From: Sphingobacterium arenae
GTDB lineage: Bacteria; Bacteroidota; Bacteroidia; Sphingobacteriales; Sphingobacteriaceae
Assembly: GCF_014692505.1 (NCBI RefSeq)
Contig: NZ_JACNYK010000001.1
Location: 567,922-631,921, forward strand
Length of the DNA: 64,000 bases
Reading direction: 5' to 3'
Shown here: piece by piece, positions 53,230 through 62,791 of the stretch
Layout: every line of letters begins with the position of its first letter
Numbering within the stretch: position 1 is the first letter of the stretch
The notes under the pieces: model-generated
What the model was told of the DNA's origin: nothing
Database searches by the model: none
What the model saw: the letters and a program-made list of their open reading frames with translations, nothing else
Program-made: the position numbers and the translations under genes

Positions 53230-55254
53230 TTAATCACCAGTGTTATCCTCGTCGGCTACAGCTTCTTCCCAAGTTTCCCATTTTGGTGTTGCCGGATCGT
53301 AGCCATCATAACCAAAGTTTTGTGCTAGTTGTCCTTTATTGTTAGCAGAGATAGCAGCATATGGTATTGGCCAGTACATGTTCTTTTTGTCCATGGTAAA
53401 GTTCGGCTCGCTATTGCCGGTAGCATCGATTTTTATGGGGCCTTTGTTATACAAACTATAATGCACGATACGTTGATACCAGTAGCTTCCACCCTGAGCA
53501 TCCCGTCCACTTTGTTTATCAAAATTGTCTAGGTTGTACGTATTTCCCCATTCGTCCGGTTTGCCGCTACGCGCGAGACACAAAGACACGCGTTTTAGTT
53601 CTACGTTACGCCATTCCTCCCAATATAGCTCACGGGCACGTTCGTTCATAATATCGCCTATGGTAACGGCTCCTTCATATAACTGAGTAGCTTTGGCTCG
53701 TTGCCTGATGATGTTGAGGTCGTCCTTAATCGTAGGATCCCCGGGATTGATATAATACTTGGCTTCTGCTCGGAGTAGATAAGCTTCTGCCAAGCGATAC
53801 AGATACCAGTCTGCATTTCCTCCGTTTGTAGCGCCCCGAAGACCGTCTGAACCGGTGATATTAGCCTCGTTTACCGGATCGTCTAGAAATAATTTATAAT
53901 GAGGCACATCAAACCAACGACGGACGGTGTCGCTGCATTCTACATTTCCCTCGATATTTCTTTTTTCATCGTGGAGTACGAGTGGTTCACCGAATAGAGA
54001 AGAAGCTTTATTATTAACGCGATAATCTTCCATCCGAATCCAGTTTCCCACTTCTGAATTATGGCGTAAATCGGTTTCGTCCATTACGCCGTTGACCTGC
54101 CATAAATTGGTCATGTGAAAACGGGTAGGACGAAAAGTCGCAATGCCGCGTCCGAATGCGCGCATATAGTCATATTGAGGGTTGTAATCCGCATGGTTAC
54201 GTCTGAGGTTCAGCAAAGCCTGTTTACCATCTTTTGTTTGGATTCTATTGTCAAAAACAAACGGATATAAGATGCGCATCGTGAGCATCTTGGTAAAGGC
54301 TTCGGTGTCTGATCCGCGGTTAGGCATACCCATAATCACCTCGCTGTTTGCGGCGATAAGTTTATTTTCCGCACGATGCATATCCCAGATAACGTTGCGT
54401 GTAATTTTCCAGGTTTCTGGTTCAGGCCCTTCATTGAAGGAACCGAAGCCATCGCCTGAGATGAGGGCATAGCCCGATTGATCAATTAAAATATCGGTTT
54501 GTTCCTTTGCTTTCTCGTATTCACCCAATGCGAGGTAACACTTGGTTAGTAACATGCGACAAGCGCCCTTATTGACCATACCGATTAGATTCATATCTTT
54601 CTGATCTGGAACCCATTCTACAGCGAATTCTAAGTCTTTTTGCAACATTTGGAGAATAGCTTCTCTTTTTGTACTTTGATAGGTCTGTTTAGGAGCTTCG
54701 ATAATGGTGGTCACTAATGGCACGTCACCGAATTGAAATACCAAGGCCATATAGCGAAAAGCACGATGAAAGTAAGCTCTACCTATATAGGCATTCCTAG
54801 CCTCCTCATCCAAACCCTCTACCAAGTCAGCGTATTTAATGACGGTATTGGCATACATAATGCCCTTGTAGGTTTCCTCCCATAAATACCAAATACTATT
54901 TGTTCTTTCAATGTTTTGATAAGAAGTTTCACTGGTTGGTGTAAGCATATTCGCTACGTCGGCAAGCATATTCCGTTTATCGGTTGCGCTGGCGACCATG
55001 AGTTCCGAAAAGATGTACTCCGTACCCAATGTCAACATTTCGTTATGATCCGTCGCCCAATACGACTTTAGATGACGATCGCATATCGCTAACGCTGAAA
55101 ATAATCCCTCTTCGGTACTGAAAGCGGCATCGGGGTCATAAAAAGACAGTGGCTTTGGAGTTAAAAAATCTTTGGAGCAACTGCTAACGATAATGGTCCC
55201 GCCCATAAGGAGAGTAAAAGATATATATTGTATTTTTTTAGCTAAGTGTCTCAT
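53230..55254 (-). CDS. SusD/RagB-family glycan-binding lipoprotein
   Basis: A 674-residue lipoprotein (lipobox IIVSSCSKDF). It has SusD body motifs (YIGRAYFHRAFRYMALVFQF, GDVPLVTTII) and C-terminal segment (NIIRQRAKATQLYEGAVT, IMNERARELYWEEWRNVELK). It follows susC by 20 bp. It has the long extracellular-loop inserts usual for Bacteroidota that use complex plant or algal glycans. Confidence 0.95.
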   Translation of the reverse strand: MRHLAKKIQYISFTLLMGGTIIVSSCSKDFLTPKPLSFYDPDAAFSTEEGLFSALAICDRHLKSYWATDHNEMLTLGTEYIFSELMVASATDKRNMLADVANMLTPTSETSYQNIERTNSIWYLWEETYKGIMYANTVIKYADLVEGLDEEARNAYIGRAYFHRAFRYMALVFQFGDVPLVTTIIEAPKQTYQSTKREAILQMLQKDLEFAVEWVPDQKDMNLIGMVNKGACRMLLTKCYLALGEYEKAKEQTDILIDQSGYALISGDGFGSFNEGPEPETWKITRNVIWDMHRAENKLIAANSEVIMGMPNRGSDTEAFTKMLTMRILYPFVFDNRIQTKDGKQALLNLRRNHADYNPQYDYMRAFGRGIATFRPTRFHMTNLWQVNGVMDETDLRHNSEVGNWIRMEDYRVNNKASSLFGEPLVLHDEKRNIEGNVECSDTVRRWFDVPHYKLFLDDPVNEANITGSDGLRGATNGGNADWYLYRLAEAYLLRAEAKYYINPGDPTIKDDLNIIRQRAKATQLYEGAVTIGDIMNERARELYWEEWRNVELKRVSLCLARSGKPDEWGNTYNLDNFDKQSGRDAQGGSYWYQRIVHYSLYNKGPIKIDATGNSEPNFTMDKKNMYWPIPYAAISANNKGQLAQNFGYDGYDPATPKWETWEEAVADEDNTGD

Positions 55255-55274
55255 TTTTATTGTTTTTAATGTGT

Positions 55275-58200
55275 TTAAAAAACTAAATTCAGTCCCAAGG
55301 TATATACCCGTGTTGCCAATCCGCCATCTCCGCCATTATTTCTATCGAAAGAAGGATTAGCTTCAGGATCACCGTATTCCCAATCTTTGGCCCAGGTAGC
55401 TACATTACGGATAGTGCCGTAAAGTTTAACGCGGTTTAGGTTCCAGTTAGATGTCCATCTTTGAGGTAAGGTATAGCCGACCGAAATATTTTCTAGACGG
55501 ATGAAAGAGCGGTCATGTAGTTTTTGTGCCCCAGCGGCACCCGTAGGCCCCGCAGCTTCAATACGACCATATTCGTTCGTCGGATTTTCAGGTGTCCAAT
55601 ACTCCTTTGCCGGCACATTTTGTAAGGCATAAGCCATCCGCCCGCCCAGATCATCATTGTTCAGGTACTGACCATTTAAGCTCTTATGGCCCATATAGGA
55701 ATAAATATTGAAAGAGAAACTGAGATCACGCCATAGCACAAACTCGTTTCGCAATGACCAATGGTAAGGTGCAAGCGTTTCTCCTAAGAATTCCTTATCG
55801 TTGTCGTTGTATACATGTGTAACCGAACCGTCAGCATTGACTACATCGTCGGCGGTGTAATTATTGGCAACTTTCGGATCACCCGGTTTCTGCCCGTATT
55901 TTGCGGCTTCTTCAACTTCATTAGCCTGCCAGATTCCTGTTACCCGATAATCCCAAATGGCACCGATAGGCTGGTCGATAAACCAACCGTTGGATATATC
56001 ATCCATTTCTTTTCGGTCGACGACGTTTCCGTTTGCATCCAGTACGTCTTCATATTCGTAATACAGGTGTTTAATCCTGTTCTTGTTGTAAGAGAAACCG
56101 AAGGTCGTTGACCAACGGAAATTATCTTTAGTGACATTTACGGAATTGATAGCTAATTCGATCCCGCTGTTATTTACTTGTCCCAGATTGCTCGTAATGT
56201 TGGTGAAGCCTGTGAAACTTGGCAATCGTTGCCGCATAATCATATCATGTGTTTTCATACTGTAGTATTCCAAACTACCAGAGATCCGGTCGTTAAGGAA
56301 GCCAAAATCAAGTCCGAAATTCCAAGACGCTGTTTTTTCCCATTGTAGGTAAGGATTAGCCAGTCGCTCGGCCATTAAATAACGGTATAGGGAAAGGTCG
56401 CCTGACGGATTAATATATCCTTGCATTCGACCAGCTCCGGAATAAAGATTGGCCAAGGCTACGTATGGATTATCCAGGGATCGGTTACCATTCTCACCGT
56501 ATGATACACGGAGTTTACCGCTACTCATGACATCGTGCCATTGGAAGAAGTTTTCGTTTGTGAATGACCATGCTGCAGCAATCGATGGGAAAGTAGCGTA
56601 AGGGTTTGACGTTCCGAAAGCGGAATATCCATCGCGACGTATTGACGCAGTCAACAAATAACGGTCGTCATAGGAGTAAAACAAACGGCCCAATAAACCT
56701 GTAGCTGTTTGATGTGCATCGCTGCTGGAGTATGCACTGTTCTCTTTAGCACCATTCTCGGTATTATGGAAACCTAATGCATCGGAAGGAAGAATGTTTC
56801 TTGCCTCTATACGGTCATTCCACGACTTCAATTCTTCGGCTTCTTGTACAAGGGTGACGATAAAATGGTGCTTCTCGTTGAATGTCTGATCCCAAGTAAT
56901 CGTATTGTTTAACGACCAGTCGAGTCGTTTTCGCTGCTCACGATTTACGCCGCGTGAAGCAGGATCGGAACCAGGTAATTCTGCTGACATAAAATAACGG
57001 TCATAGAAAAATTGATACCGCGGTGACGCATTAAATGAATAGGTAATGTTGAAAGGAAGTTTGACTTTCGCTTGCAGTATCGTATTTAATACGGTATAAC
57101 CTTTTTCTAGGTCCAGATATTGCCGCTGAAATTCGTAATTGTACCCGCGTTGGCTGTATTCTCCGCTTAAGGGGAATTGCACCGGATTACCCATTTCGTC
57201 ACGATAATCTGCGTATGGACTGTTCCGAAGCTGATAATCTAAATCAACATCCATATTGCCGTCGGATCGATCTTGAAAGTTTACATTGGCGCCAATTTCA
57301 AACCAATCCGTAACCATCGTATTTAGTTTTATGTTCGCACGAACAGCTTTGTAATCATCACTAACGTCGGCTCCCTGATTTTTTAGATAGCCCATAGATA
57401 AGTAGTAATTGGTTCGTTCACTGGCTCCGCTTACGCTGATGTTATAATCCTGATCGAATCCATTACGGTAAGTGGCATCTTCCCAATCGACCGTTTTGCC
57501 CGCGAGTAGATTTTGTAGTGCGTTCCCCTGAAAACCTAACCTTTTACCCCAAATACTCAAATCGGATTCATCCGAACCATTGGTGGTGTAATTCCGCCAT
57601 GTATCGAGAGATATGTTTCCCGGGAGTTGATCCGGCCGCATAAAATAACCGGGTCTGTTGTTGTATACGCCCGTTTGATAAGCCTCATAAGCACCCGTTT
57701 CCGGATTTACTCCGTAGGTGTTCTTCGTATACCAGTCCTGCCGATGTTGTAAATAGGCTTCCGGACTGAATCGTTTGCGGTAATCAGCAGGCGTCGTCAT
57801 GCCGATGTTCGTGGTCATGTTGATGACAGGTTTTCCTTGCTTACCCTTCTTGGTATTCACGATAATGACTCCGCTTGCGGCTTTGGCACCATAGACCGCT
57901 GCCGCAGAAGCATCTTTCAGTACATCAATCTGATCAATATCATCGGGATTTATTTCCGAAAGCTCACCGTAAAAAATCATACCATCAAGAACGATTAACG
58001 GGCTGTTATGGCCTCCGTCATTATAAACAGATCGTCTTCCACGAATATTAATTTCGCCGCCACCTTTCGCAGAGGGACTGTAGCCGACTCTTATACCTGG
58101 TGTTCCACGTAGGATATCCTGAACTGTCTTGGGATTCTCATTTGCCAACCGATCTGCCTGGATTTGCGTAATGGAACCCGTCAAATCCTTTTTTCGCATC

Positions 58201-58622
58201 GTACCATATCCTACAACAACCACTTCTTCTAGTGCATCAGTATCACTCGATAACGAGACGTTAATAACATCTTGGGAACCGAGGGGCAACTCCTGTGTTT
58301 CATAGCCAATTAGCGATATGACCAATGTTTGTGCTGTGTTAGGAACAGATAAGGTATATTGCCCCTGTTCGTCGGAGGCCGTGCTAACAGAAGTTCCCTT
58401 AACGGTGATGGTTGCACCTTCTAAAACGGTGCCTTCCGCATCCGTCACTCTTCCACGGATTTCTTTGGTCTGCACCCGAACGGCTTTCGTGCCTGTATTC
58501 GGACTGGCTATAACCGTGTGGATTGGTGTGCCTACCGAAAATAGACATAATAAGCAACTGGCCGATATCCACTTCATTTTCGCCAGTGAAAAATGACGTT
58601 TGGTTTTATAAGGAATTAACAT
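55275..58622 (-). CDS. SusC/RagA-family TonB-dependent transporter
   Basis: A complete 1115-residue SusC. Signal peptide (start at 58622, or ATG 58577 for a shorter signal), carboxypeptidase-like domain (KEIRGRVTDAEGTVLEGATI), TonB-box-like EEVVVVGYGT, plug (VQDILRGTPGIRVGYSPSAK; LIVLDGMIFYGELSEINPDD; VLKDASAAAVYGAKAASGVI) and a barrel ending YTLGLNLVF. There is no STN signalling domain. It heads the minus-strand PUL3 operon and is preceded by a paired-half-site promoter. Confidence 0.97.
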   Translation of the reverse strand: MLIPYKTKRHFSLAKMKWISASCLLCLFSVGTPIHTVIASPNTGTKAVRVQTKEIRGRVTDAEGTVLEGATITVKGTSVSTASDEQGQYTLSVPNTAQTLVISLIGYETQELPLGSQDVINVSLSSDTDALEEVVVVGYGTMRKKDLTGSITQIQADRLANENPKTVQDILRGTPGIRVGYSPSAKGGGEINIRGRRSVYNDGGHNSPLIVLDGMIFYGELSEINPDDIDQIDVLKDASAAAVYGAKAASGVIIVNTKKGKQGKPVINMTTNIGMTTPADYRKRFSPEAYLQHRQDWYTKNTYGVNPETGAYEAYQTGVYNNRPGYFMRPDQLPGNISLDTWRNYTTNGSDESDLSIWGKRLGFQGNALQNLLAGKTVDWEDATYRNGFDQDYNISVSGASERTNYYLSMGYLKNQGADVSDDYKAVRANIKLNTMVTDWFEIGANVNFQDRSDGNMDVDLDYQLRNSPYADYRDEMGNPVQFPLSGEYSQRGYNYEFQRQYLDLEKGYTVLNTILQAKVKLPFNITYSFNASPRYQFFYDRYFMSAELPGSDPASRGVNREQRKRLDWSLNNTITWDQTFNEKHHFIVTLVQEAEELKSWNDRIEARNILPSDALGFHNTENGAKENSAYSSSDAHQTATGLLGRLFYSYDDRYLLTASIRRDGYSAFGTSNPYATFPSIAAAWSFTNENFFQWHDVMSSGKLRVSYGENGNRSLDNPYVALANLYSGAGRMQGYINPSGDLSLYRYLMAERLANPYLQWEKTASWNFGLDFGFLNDRISGSLEYYSMKTHDMIMRQRLPSFTGFTNITSNLGQVNNSGIELAINSVNVTKDNFRWSTTFGFSYNKNRIKHLYYEYEDVLDANGNVVDRKEMDDISNGWFIDQPIGAIWDYRVTGIWQANEVEEAAKYGQKPGDPKVANNYTADDVVNADGSVTHVYNDNDKEFLGETLAPYHWSLRNEFVLWRDLSFSFNIYSYMGHKSLNGQYLNNDDLGGRMAYALQNVPAKEYWTPENPTNEYGRIEAAGPTGAAGAQKLHDRSFIRLENISVGYTLPQRWTSNWNLNRVKLYGTIRNVATWAKDWEYGDPEANPSFDRNNGGDGGLATRVYTLGLNLVF

Positions 58623-58686
58623 AAGACTTATATTAGTTACATCGTTAAATATGTTTATAATGGTTCCTTAATGGAAACTTAATAAA

Positions 58687-58753
58687 CAAAGTTTGTTAAT
58701 ATTCATCGATAGAAATTGCTGGATTGTATCAATAAATTGTTGTTTTGTCTCAA
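58687..58753 (-). promoter_or_regulatory. PUL3 susC promoter: paired half-sites and -7-like box
   Basis: Read on the minus strand: TTGAGAC (58753-58747), TTGATAC (58732-58726, start 21 bp on), then exactly 31 bp to AAACTTTG (58694-58687), one mismatch from TANNTTTG. The half-sites have the same sequences and order as those upstream of galM (20444-20471). Predicted binding site of an AraC-type regulator. Confidence 0.6.
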
Positions 58754-58803
58754 TCTATATTTCCTCTATAAAGTAGCCCTTGATGGCAGAGGAGAGCGAA
58801 ATA

Positions 58804-58850
58804 AATTCATTTTATATTATGCGCAATTAAATTGCATATAAAAATGAATT
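58804..58850. repeat. Long A+T-rich imperfect palindrome between divergent PUL3 promoters
   Basis: An outer arm AATTCATTTTATAT (58804-58817) pairs with ATATAAAAATGAATT (58836-58850) with one bulged A. An inner perfect stem GCAATT-A-AATTGC (58823-58835) sits between them, and a 5-nt bulge lies on one side. It is midway between the two divergent regulatory sites. The rest of the 447-bp intergenic region (58623-59069) holds no recognisable gene. Confidence 0.7.
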
Positions 58851-58893
58851 CATTTAGGTTTGGAGTGATGTCTGTACTTTTATAGCTAACCTT

Positions 58894-58960
58894 GTGATAC
58901 AAAACGATGCGTTTTTGAATCGAAATGGTAACTTTTATTGGGAAGCAATTTGCATTTTTG
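58894..58960 (+). promoter_or_regulatory. Promoter of the GH43-GH43 operon: paired half-sites and -7-like box
   Basis: GTGATAC (58894-58900) and TTGAATC (58915-58921) start 21 bp apart. Exactly 31 bp later lies CATTTTTG (58953-58960), the same octamer as before the GH2 gene. Degenerate half-sites but identical geometry support a weaker member of the same regulon. Confidence 0.5.
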
Positions 58961-59069
58961 TTGGTGTTGTAGGTAAAGCTGCATAAATCAAAAGCTCTTA
59001 ATTAAAGTGCAATTATAAACAAACTACATATTAAATTTTAAATGTTGAATTGTTGCTGGACTCAGCTGT

Positions 59070-60170
59070 ATGGATAAAAGAATGAAGAGAAAAAGTAAAA
59101 AACTTGTCGTGCCTTTTTTGTCGGTTGTTTCATCTTGCCTGTTTCTCGCTTGTGCAAGTAGTACAGGTGGACAGGGGCGAATGCCGAAAGAAGATCCTGA
59201 AACCCGTTTTGTTAATCCGGTATTTGAACCCATTTTAGCCGACCCCACTGTGCTTCGTGATCCCGTTTCAGGCGTGTTTTACGCCTATGGTACGCAAGAC
59301 GACTGGGGCGATGGGGTAGGCAGTAGATTGGTCCCTGTTTTGAAATCCAAAGATTTATCGAAATGGGAATTGGTAGGATCTGCTTTTGAATCGAAGCCTA
59401 GCTGGAAAAAGAGAGGTGGCATTTGGGCCCCAGAAGCTGTATATAATAATGGTAAATATTTTTTGTATTACGCTTTTTCGATCTGGGATGACCCGAATCC
59501 GGGAATAGGTGTAGCAACTTCGGATAAACCAGAAGGTCCGTTTCGCGATCACGGCAAGCTATTCGACAGTAAATCAATCGATGTGCCTAATTCGATTGAC
59601 CCGTTCATGTGGCAGGAAGATGACGAAAAGTACCTATTCTGGGGAAGTTTTGATAACGGACCTAAGCAAGGGACATATGGCGTTCCCCTGCACGAAGATG
59701 GTATTCAGATTACGGATCCCGCGGATAAGTTTAAAATTGCTGCCGGCGACCTCGAAGCCGTTATTATCCACAAACGTAACAATTACTACTATTTTATTGG
59801 TTCCAGAGGATCGTGTTGTGATGGGGTAAGAAGCAGTTACCACATGGTGGTCGGGCGATCTAAAAATCTGAAAGGCCCGTATCTGGATAAGGAGGGGCGT
59901 GACCTACGTGAAAGAGGAAACGGAACACTCATCCTAAAAGCAAATGACAAATTTGTGGGCGTGGGCCATGGCTCCCGAATCTTGAAGGATGATGCTGATC
60001 AGGATTGGATTTTATACCATGGCATTGATGTCGAAAAAGGAAAGGTAGCTGGGGGTGCGAGTAGACGGATGCTGTTCCTCGATAAAATAGATTGGGCAGA
60101 CAATTGGCCTGTTATAAAAGGGGATACACCCAGTGTTGTTGCTCAACATAAACCTTATTTTAAACAATAG
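59070..60170 (+). CDS. GH43-family lipoprotein
   Basis: A 366-residue lipoprotein (lipobox LFLACASS; start may be the ATG at 59082). GH43 propeller with general base Asp58 (FEPILADPTVLRDPVSGVFY), NSIDPFMWQEDDEKYLFWGS for the second Asp, and acid Glu229 (GDLEAVIIHKRNNYYYFIGS). The block CCDGVRSSYHMVVGRSKNLK aligns with the GH43 at 29875-31533, which has two extra N-terminal Ig modules, so the two are paralogues in different PULs. Probable arabinan- or xylan-type specificity. Confidence 0.9.
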   Translation: MDKRMKRKSKKLVVPFLSVVSSCLFLACASSTGGQGRMPKEDPETRFVNPVFEPILADPTVLRDPVSGVFYAYGTQDDWGDGVGSRLVPVLKSKDLSKWELVGSAFESKPSWKKRGGIWAPEAVYNNGKYFLYYAFSIWDDPNPGIGVATSDKPEGPFRDHGKLFDSKSIDVPNSIDPFMWQEDDEKYLFWGSFDNGPKQGTYGVPLHEDGIQITDPADKFKIAAGDLEAVIIHKRNNYYYFIGSRGSCCDGVRSSYHMVVGRSKNLKGPYLDKEGRDLRERGNGTLILKANDKFVGVGHGSRILKDDADQDWILYHGIDVEKGKVAGGASRRMLFLDKIDWADNWPVIKGDTPSVVAQHKPYFKQ

Positions 60171-60176
60171 AAAATC

Positions 60177-61319
60177 ATGAATAAACTATTTTTTATCCTC
60201 ATTGGATTGCTGTTCACCATGCTGTCATGTAATAGCAATCGTACGCAAAGTCAGGAAAATCAAGAAAATCCCGAAAGCCAAGATAATAAAGCAGCGGTAT
60301 ACGAGTCGAATAATCCATTGGATGTAGCATTTGGCGATCCGTTTATTGTTTATGATGATGAATCGGATACGTACTATATGTATGGAACAGGAGGCGTAAA
60401 AAATGGTTTTATGGCCTATTCGTCCAAAGATTTAAAAACTTGGGAGAAGCGGGAGCAGGTTTATTCTGCGGATCAAGAGAAGTCCTGGGGAACAAAAGAT
60501 TTCTGGGCACCAGAAGTATACAAGGGAAACGGAAAATACTATATGTTTTATAGTGCGCATTGGAAAAACAACCCGAATAATGAATTGGAAAACTATAAAA
60601 TAGGGGTTGCAATAGCCGATAATCCATTAGGACCATTTGAAGATATGACCGGAGAACCTTTATTCGATCCGGGATACCCGATTATTGATGCCAATGTTTA
60701 CTTTTCCGAGGATGGCAAATTGTATCTATATTACTCCAGATGTTGCTATAAACACGCCGTAGAGTCTGAAATTGCCGACTGGGCCCGCGAGAAGAAAATG
60801 TTTAACGAAATCGAAGAGAGTTGGATATACGGTATAGAGTTATCGCCAGACTTTGCTTCGGTTATAGGCGAACCGGTACTGTTGCTCCGACCACCCGTTT
60901 CTATGGACGACCAACAAGCTGAATGGGAAAGCCGTTCGGTCACGTCGGGCGAAGTGAACCGCAGATGGACGGAAGGTTCATATCTGTTTAAGCACAATGA
61001 TACCTATTATATGATGTACTCCGCTAATTTCTTCGGTGGGCAACATTATGCTGTTGGTTATGCGACGGCGTCGAGTCCATTAGGTCCGTTTGAGAAGTCA
61101 GCTGCTAATCCCATCCTACAAAAAAATACAGAAAGTGGAGGCATTGTGTCGGGTACGGGACACAACAGTTTGTTGCAAGATAGAGAAGGAAAGATGTGGT
61201 GTGTGTATCACGGTAGAACGAATAAAACAGGGGATGAACGCCTCGTGTTTTTAGATGAGCTACAGCTAACAGAGAATGGAGAACTCAAAGTTAAAGGCCC
61301 AACGGTTAAAGTGGATTAA
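60177..61319 (+). CDS. GH43-family lipoprotein
   Basis: A 380-residue lipoprotein (lipobox TMLSCNSNR, then a Gln/Glu/Asn-rich linker). GH43 features: Asp54 (LDVAFGDPFIVYDDESDTYY), KDFWAPEVYKGNGKYYMFYS, Asp in IDANVYFSEDGKLYLYYSRC, and Glu266 (RRWTEGSYLFKHNDTYYMMY). It is the counterpart of 31564-32850 without the FN3 module. It starts 6 bp after the previous GH43 gene, so the two are coexpressed and may act in sequence. Confidence 0.92.
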   Translation: MNKLFFILIGLLFTMLSCNSNRTQSQENQENPESQDNKAAVYESNNPLDVAFGDPFIVYDDESDTYYMYGTGGVKNGFMAYSSKDLKTWEKREQVYSADQEKSWGTKDFWAPEVYKGNGKYYMFYSAHWKNNPNNELENYKIGVAIADNPLGPFEDMTGEPLFDPGYPIIDANVYFSEDGKLYLYYSRCCYKHAVESEIADWAREKKMFNEIEESWIYGIELSPDFASVIGEPVLLLRPPVSMDDQQAEWESRSVTSGEVNRRWTEGSYLFKHNDTYYMMYSANFFGGQHYAVGYATASSPLGPFEKSAANPILQKNTESGGIVSGTGHNSLLQDREGKMWCVYHGRTNKTGDERLVFLDELQLTENGELKVKGPTVKVD

Positions 61320-61387
61320 GTCGATAATAATTACAACGTTTTCGTAAATTAACTATTACGGGTGCAGAAACTACGTTCGATATTCTT

Positions 61388-61395
61388 TACATTTG
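61388..61395 (+). promoter_or_regulatory. Possible -7 box upstream of the oxidoreductase gene
   Basis: TACATTTG fits the Bacteroidota -7 consensus TANNTTTG exactly, 63 bp before the Gfo/Idh/MocA start. No good -33 TTTG partner is at the expected distance, and no paired half-sites are present, so the oxidoreductase-DUF1080 pair may be independently transcribed. Confidence 0.35.
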
Positions 61396-61458
61396 GGTGA
61401 ATTGTAAGCCCGAAGAATAAGATTGAATTTCTTGAAATCGGAAAAAAGAAAGTACTAA

Positions 61459-62739
61459 ATGAACAGAAAAGATTTTATAAAGATTTCGTCGATTTTTGCT
61501 GCATCTGCTTTTGTGCCTTTTTCTGGAGTACTTGCCAGCCAAGTGTCCCTTAGAGTTGGGCTGATTGGCGCACACGGAATGGGGTGGGCAAATTTGAACG
61601 CGATATTGAAGAATACGAACGTACGATGTACCGCATTGTGCGATGTAGACGAAAACGTATTACAGAGACGTACAGCCGAGTTGGCCGAACGCGGCATTGA
61701 TGTGCAGACATTCGTTTCCTATCAGGATATGCTGGAAGCGGATTTGGTTGATATCGTCATCATCGCTACACCCGATCATTGGCATTGTCTGCAGCTTGCA
61801 GATGCGGTGAAAGCGGGGAAACATGTCTATTTAGAGAAGCCAATCGGTAATTCGGTCGAAGAATGCGACGTGATGGTAAAAGCTGTAGATAACAGCGCGA
61901 GCGTAGTACAAATTGGTCAATGGCAGCGTAGCCAACAGCATTTTCGAGATGCCATCGACTTTGTGCATTCCGGACGGTTAGGGAAGATTAGGACGGTGAA
62001 GGCTTGGTCTTATGTAGATTGGAAGAAGACCATCGAGCAGAAACCCGATACGGCTGTCCCAGAAGGCGTACATTACGATTTATGGTTGGGTCCGGCAACA
62101 AAACGTCCCTTCAATCCCAATAGATTTCACTTCGAATTCCGTTGGTTTTGGGATTATGCAGGCGGACTTATGACTGATTGGGGCGTACATATGTTGGATT
62201 ACGCCTTATTGGGAATGAAAGTATCCGATCCTGTTTCGGTGATGGCATCGGGCGGTAAATATGCGGATCCAAACGGCGCTTCTGAAACACCCGACACGAT
62301 GCGTGTTGTGTATGCGTTTGAGGATTTTAGTATAGAATGGGAACATGCCATTGGAATCGGCCTTGGCCCATACGGTAGGAATCATGGGGTGGCATTTATA
62401 GGGAATAACGGTACGCTGGTGTTGAATAGAAATGGATGGGAGGTCATCCCCGAGAAAGGGAGGATGGAGGCTGTTGCACTGCAAAAACCGAAAGATAATG
62501 GTCTGGATATGCACATGCAAAACTTTGTTCAGGCCATAACGAAAAAAGATCGTACCCTGGTCAATGCGCCTATTCAGGTCGGGGCTCATATAGCTGTTTT
62601 TTGCCAGATGGGCAATATCGCTTACCGGACAGGTGAAAAATTATATTGGGATCGCACGAAACGTAAATTTACAGATAGAAAAGCCAATAACTATCTCTTG
62701 GCCAAATATCATAACGGTTATAAATTGCCTAAGGCGTGA
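61459..62739 (+). CDS. Exported Gfo/Idh/MocA-family oxidoreductase
   Basis: A 426-residue enzyme with an N-terminal export signal of the kind seen on periplasmic members (NRKDFIKISSIFAASAFVPF, no twin Arg). Rossmann start LRVGLIGAHGMGWANL, catalytic Lys in VYLEKPIGNS, and the active-site block GGLMTDWGVHMLDYALLG. Such exported enzymes, encoded with DUF1080 proteins as here, oxidise or reduce C3 of glycosides in the 3-keto-glycoside pathway (family knowledge). It likely works with the next gene's product on sugars or glycosides released by PUL3. Confidence 0.9.
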   Translation: MNRKDFIKISSIFAASAFVPFSGVLASQVSLRVGLIGAHGMGWANLNAILKNTNVRCTALCDVDENVLQRRTAELAERGIDVQTFVSYQDMLEADLVDIVIIATPDHWHCLQLADAVKAGKHVYLEKPIGNSVEECDVMVKAVDNSASVVQIGQWQRSQQHFRDAIDFVHSGRLGKIRTVKAWSYVDWKKTIEQKPDTAVPEGVHYDLWLGPATKRPFNPNRFHFEFRWFWDYAGGLMTDWGVHMLDYALLGMKVSDPVSVMASGGKYADPNGASETPDTMRVVYAFEDFSIEWEHAIGIGLGPYGRNHGVAFIGNNGTLVLNRNGWEVIPEKGRMEAVALQKPKDNGLDMHMQNFVQAITKKDRTLVNAPIQVGAHIAVFCQMGNIAYRTGEKLYWDRTKRKFTDRKANNYLLAKYHNGYKLPKA

Positions 62740-62791
62740 TGCGCTTTTCCTATCTATTATCTAAATACGAATATATAAATACACTAAAAAA

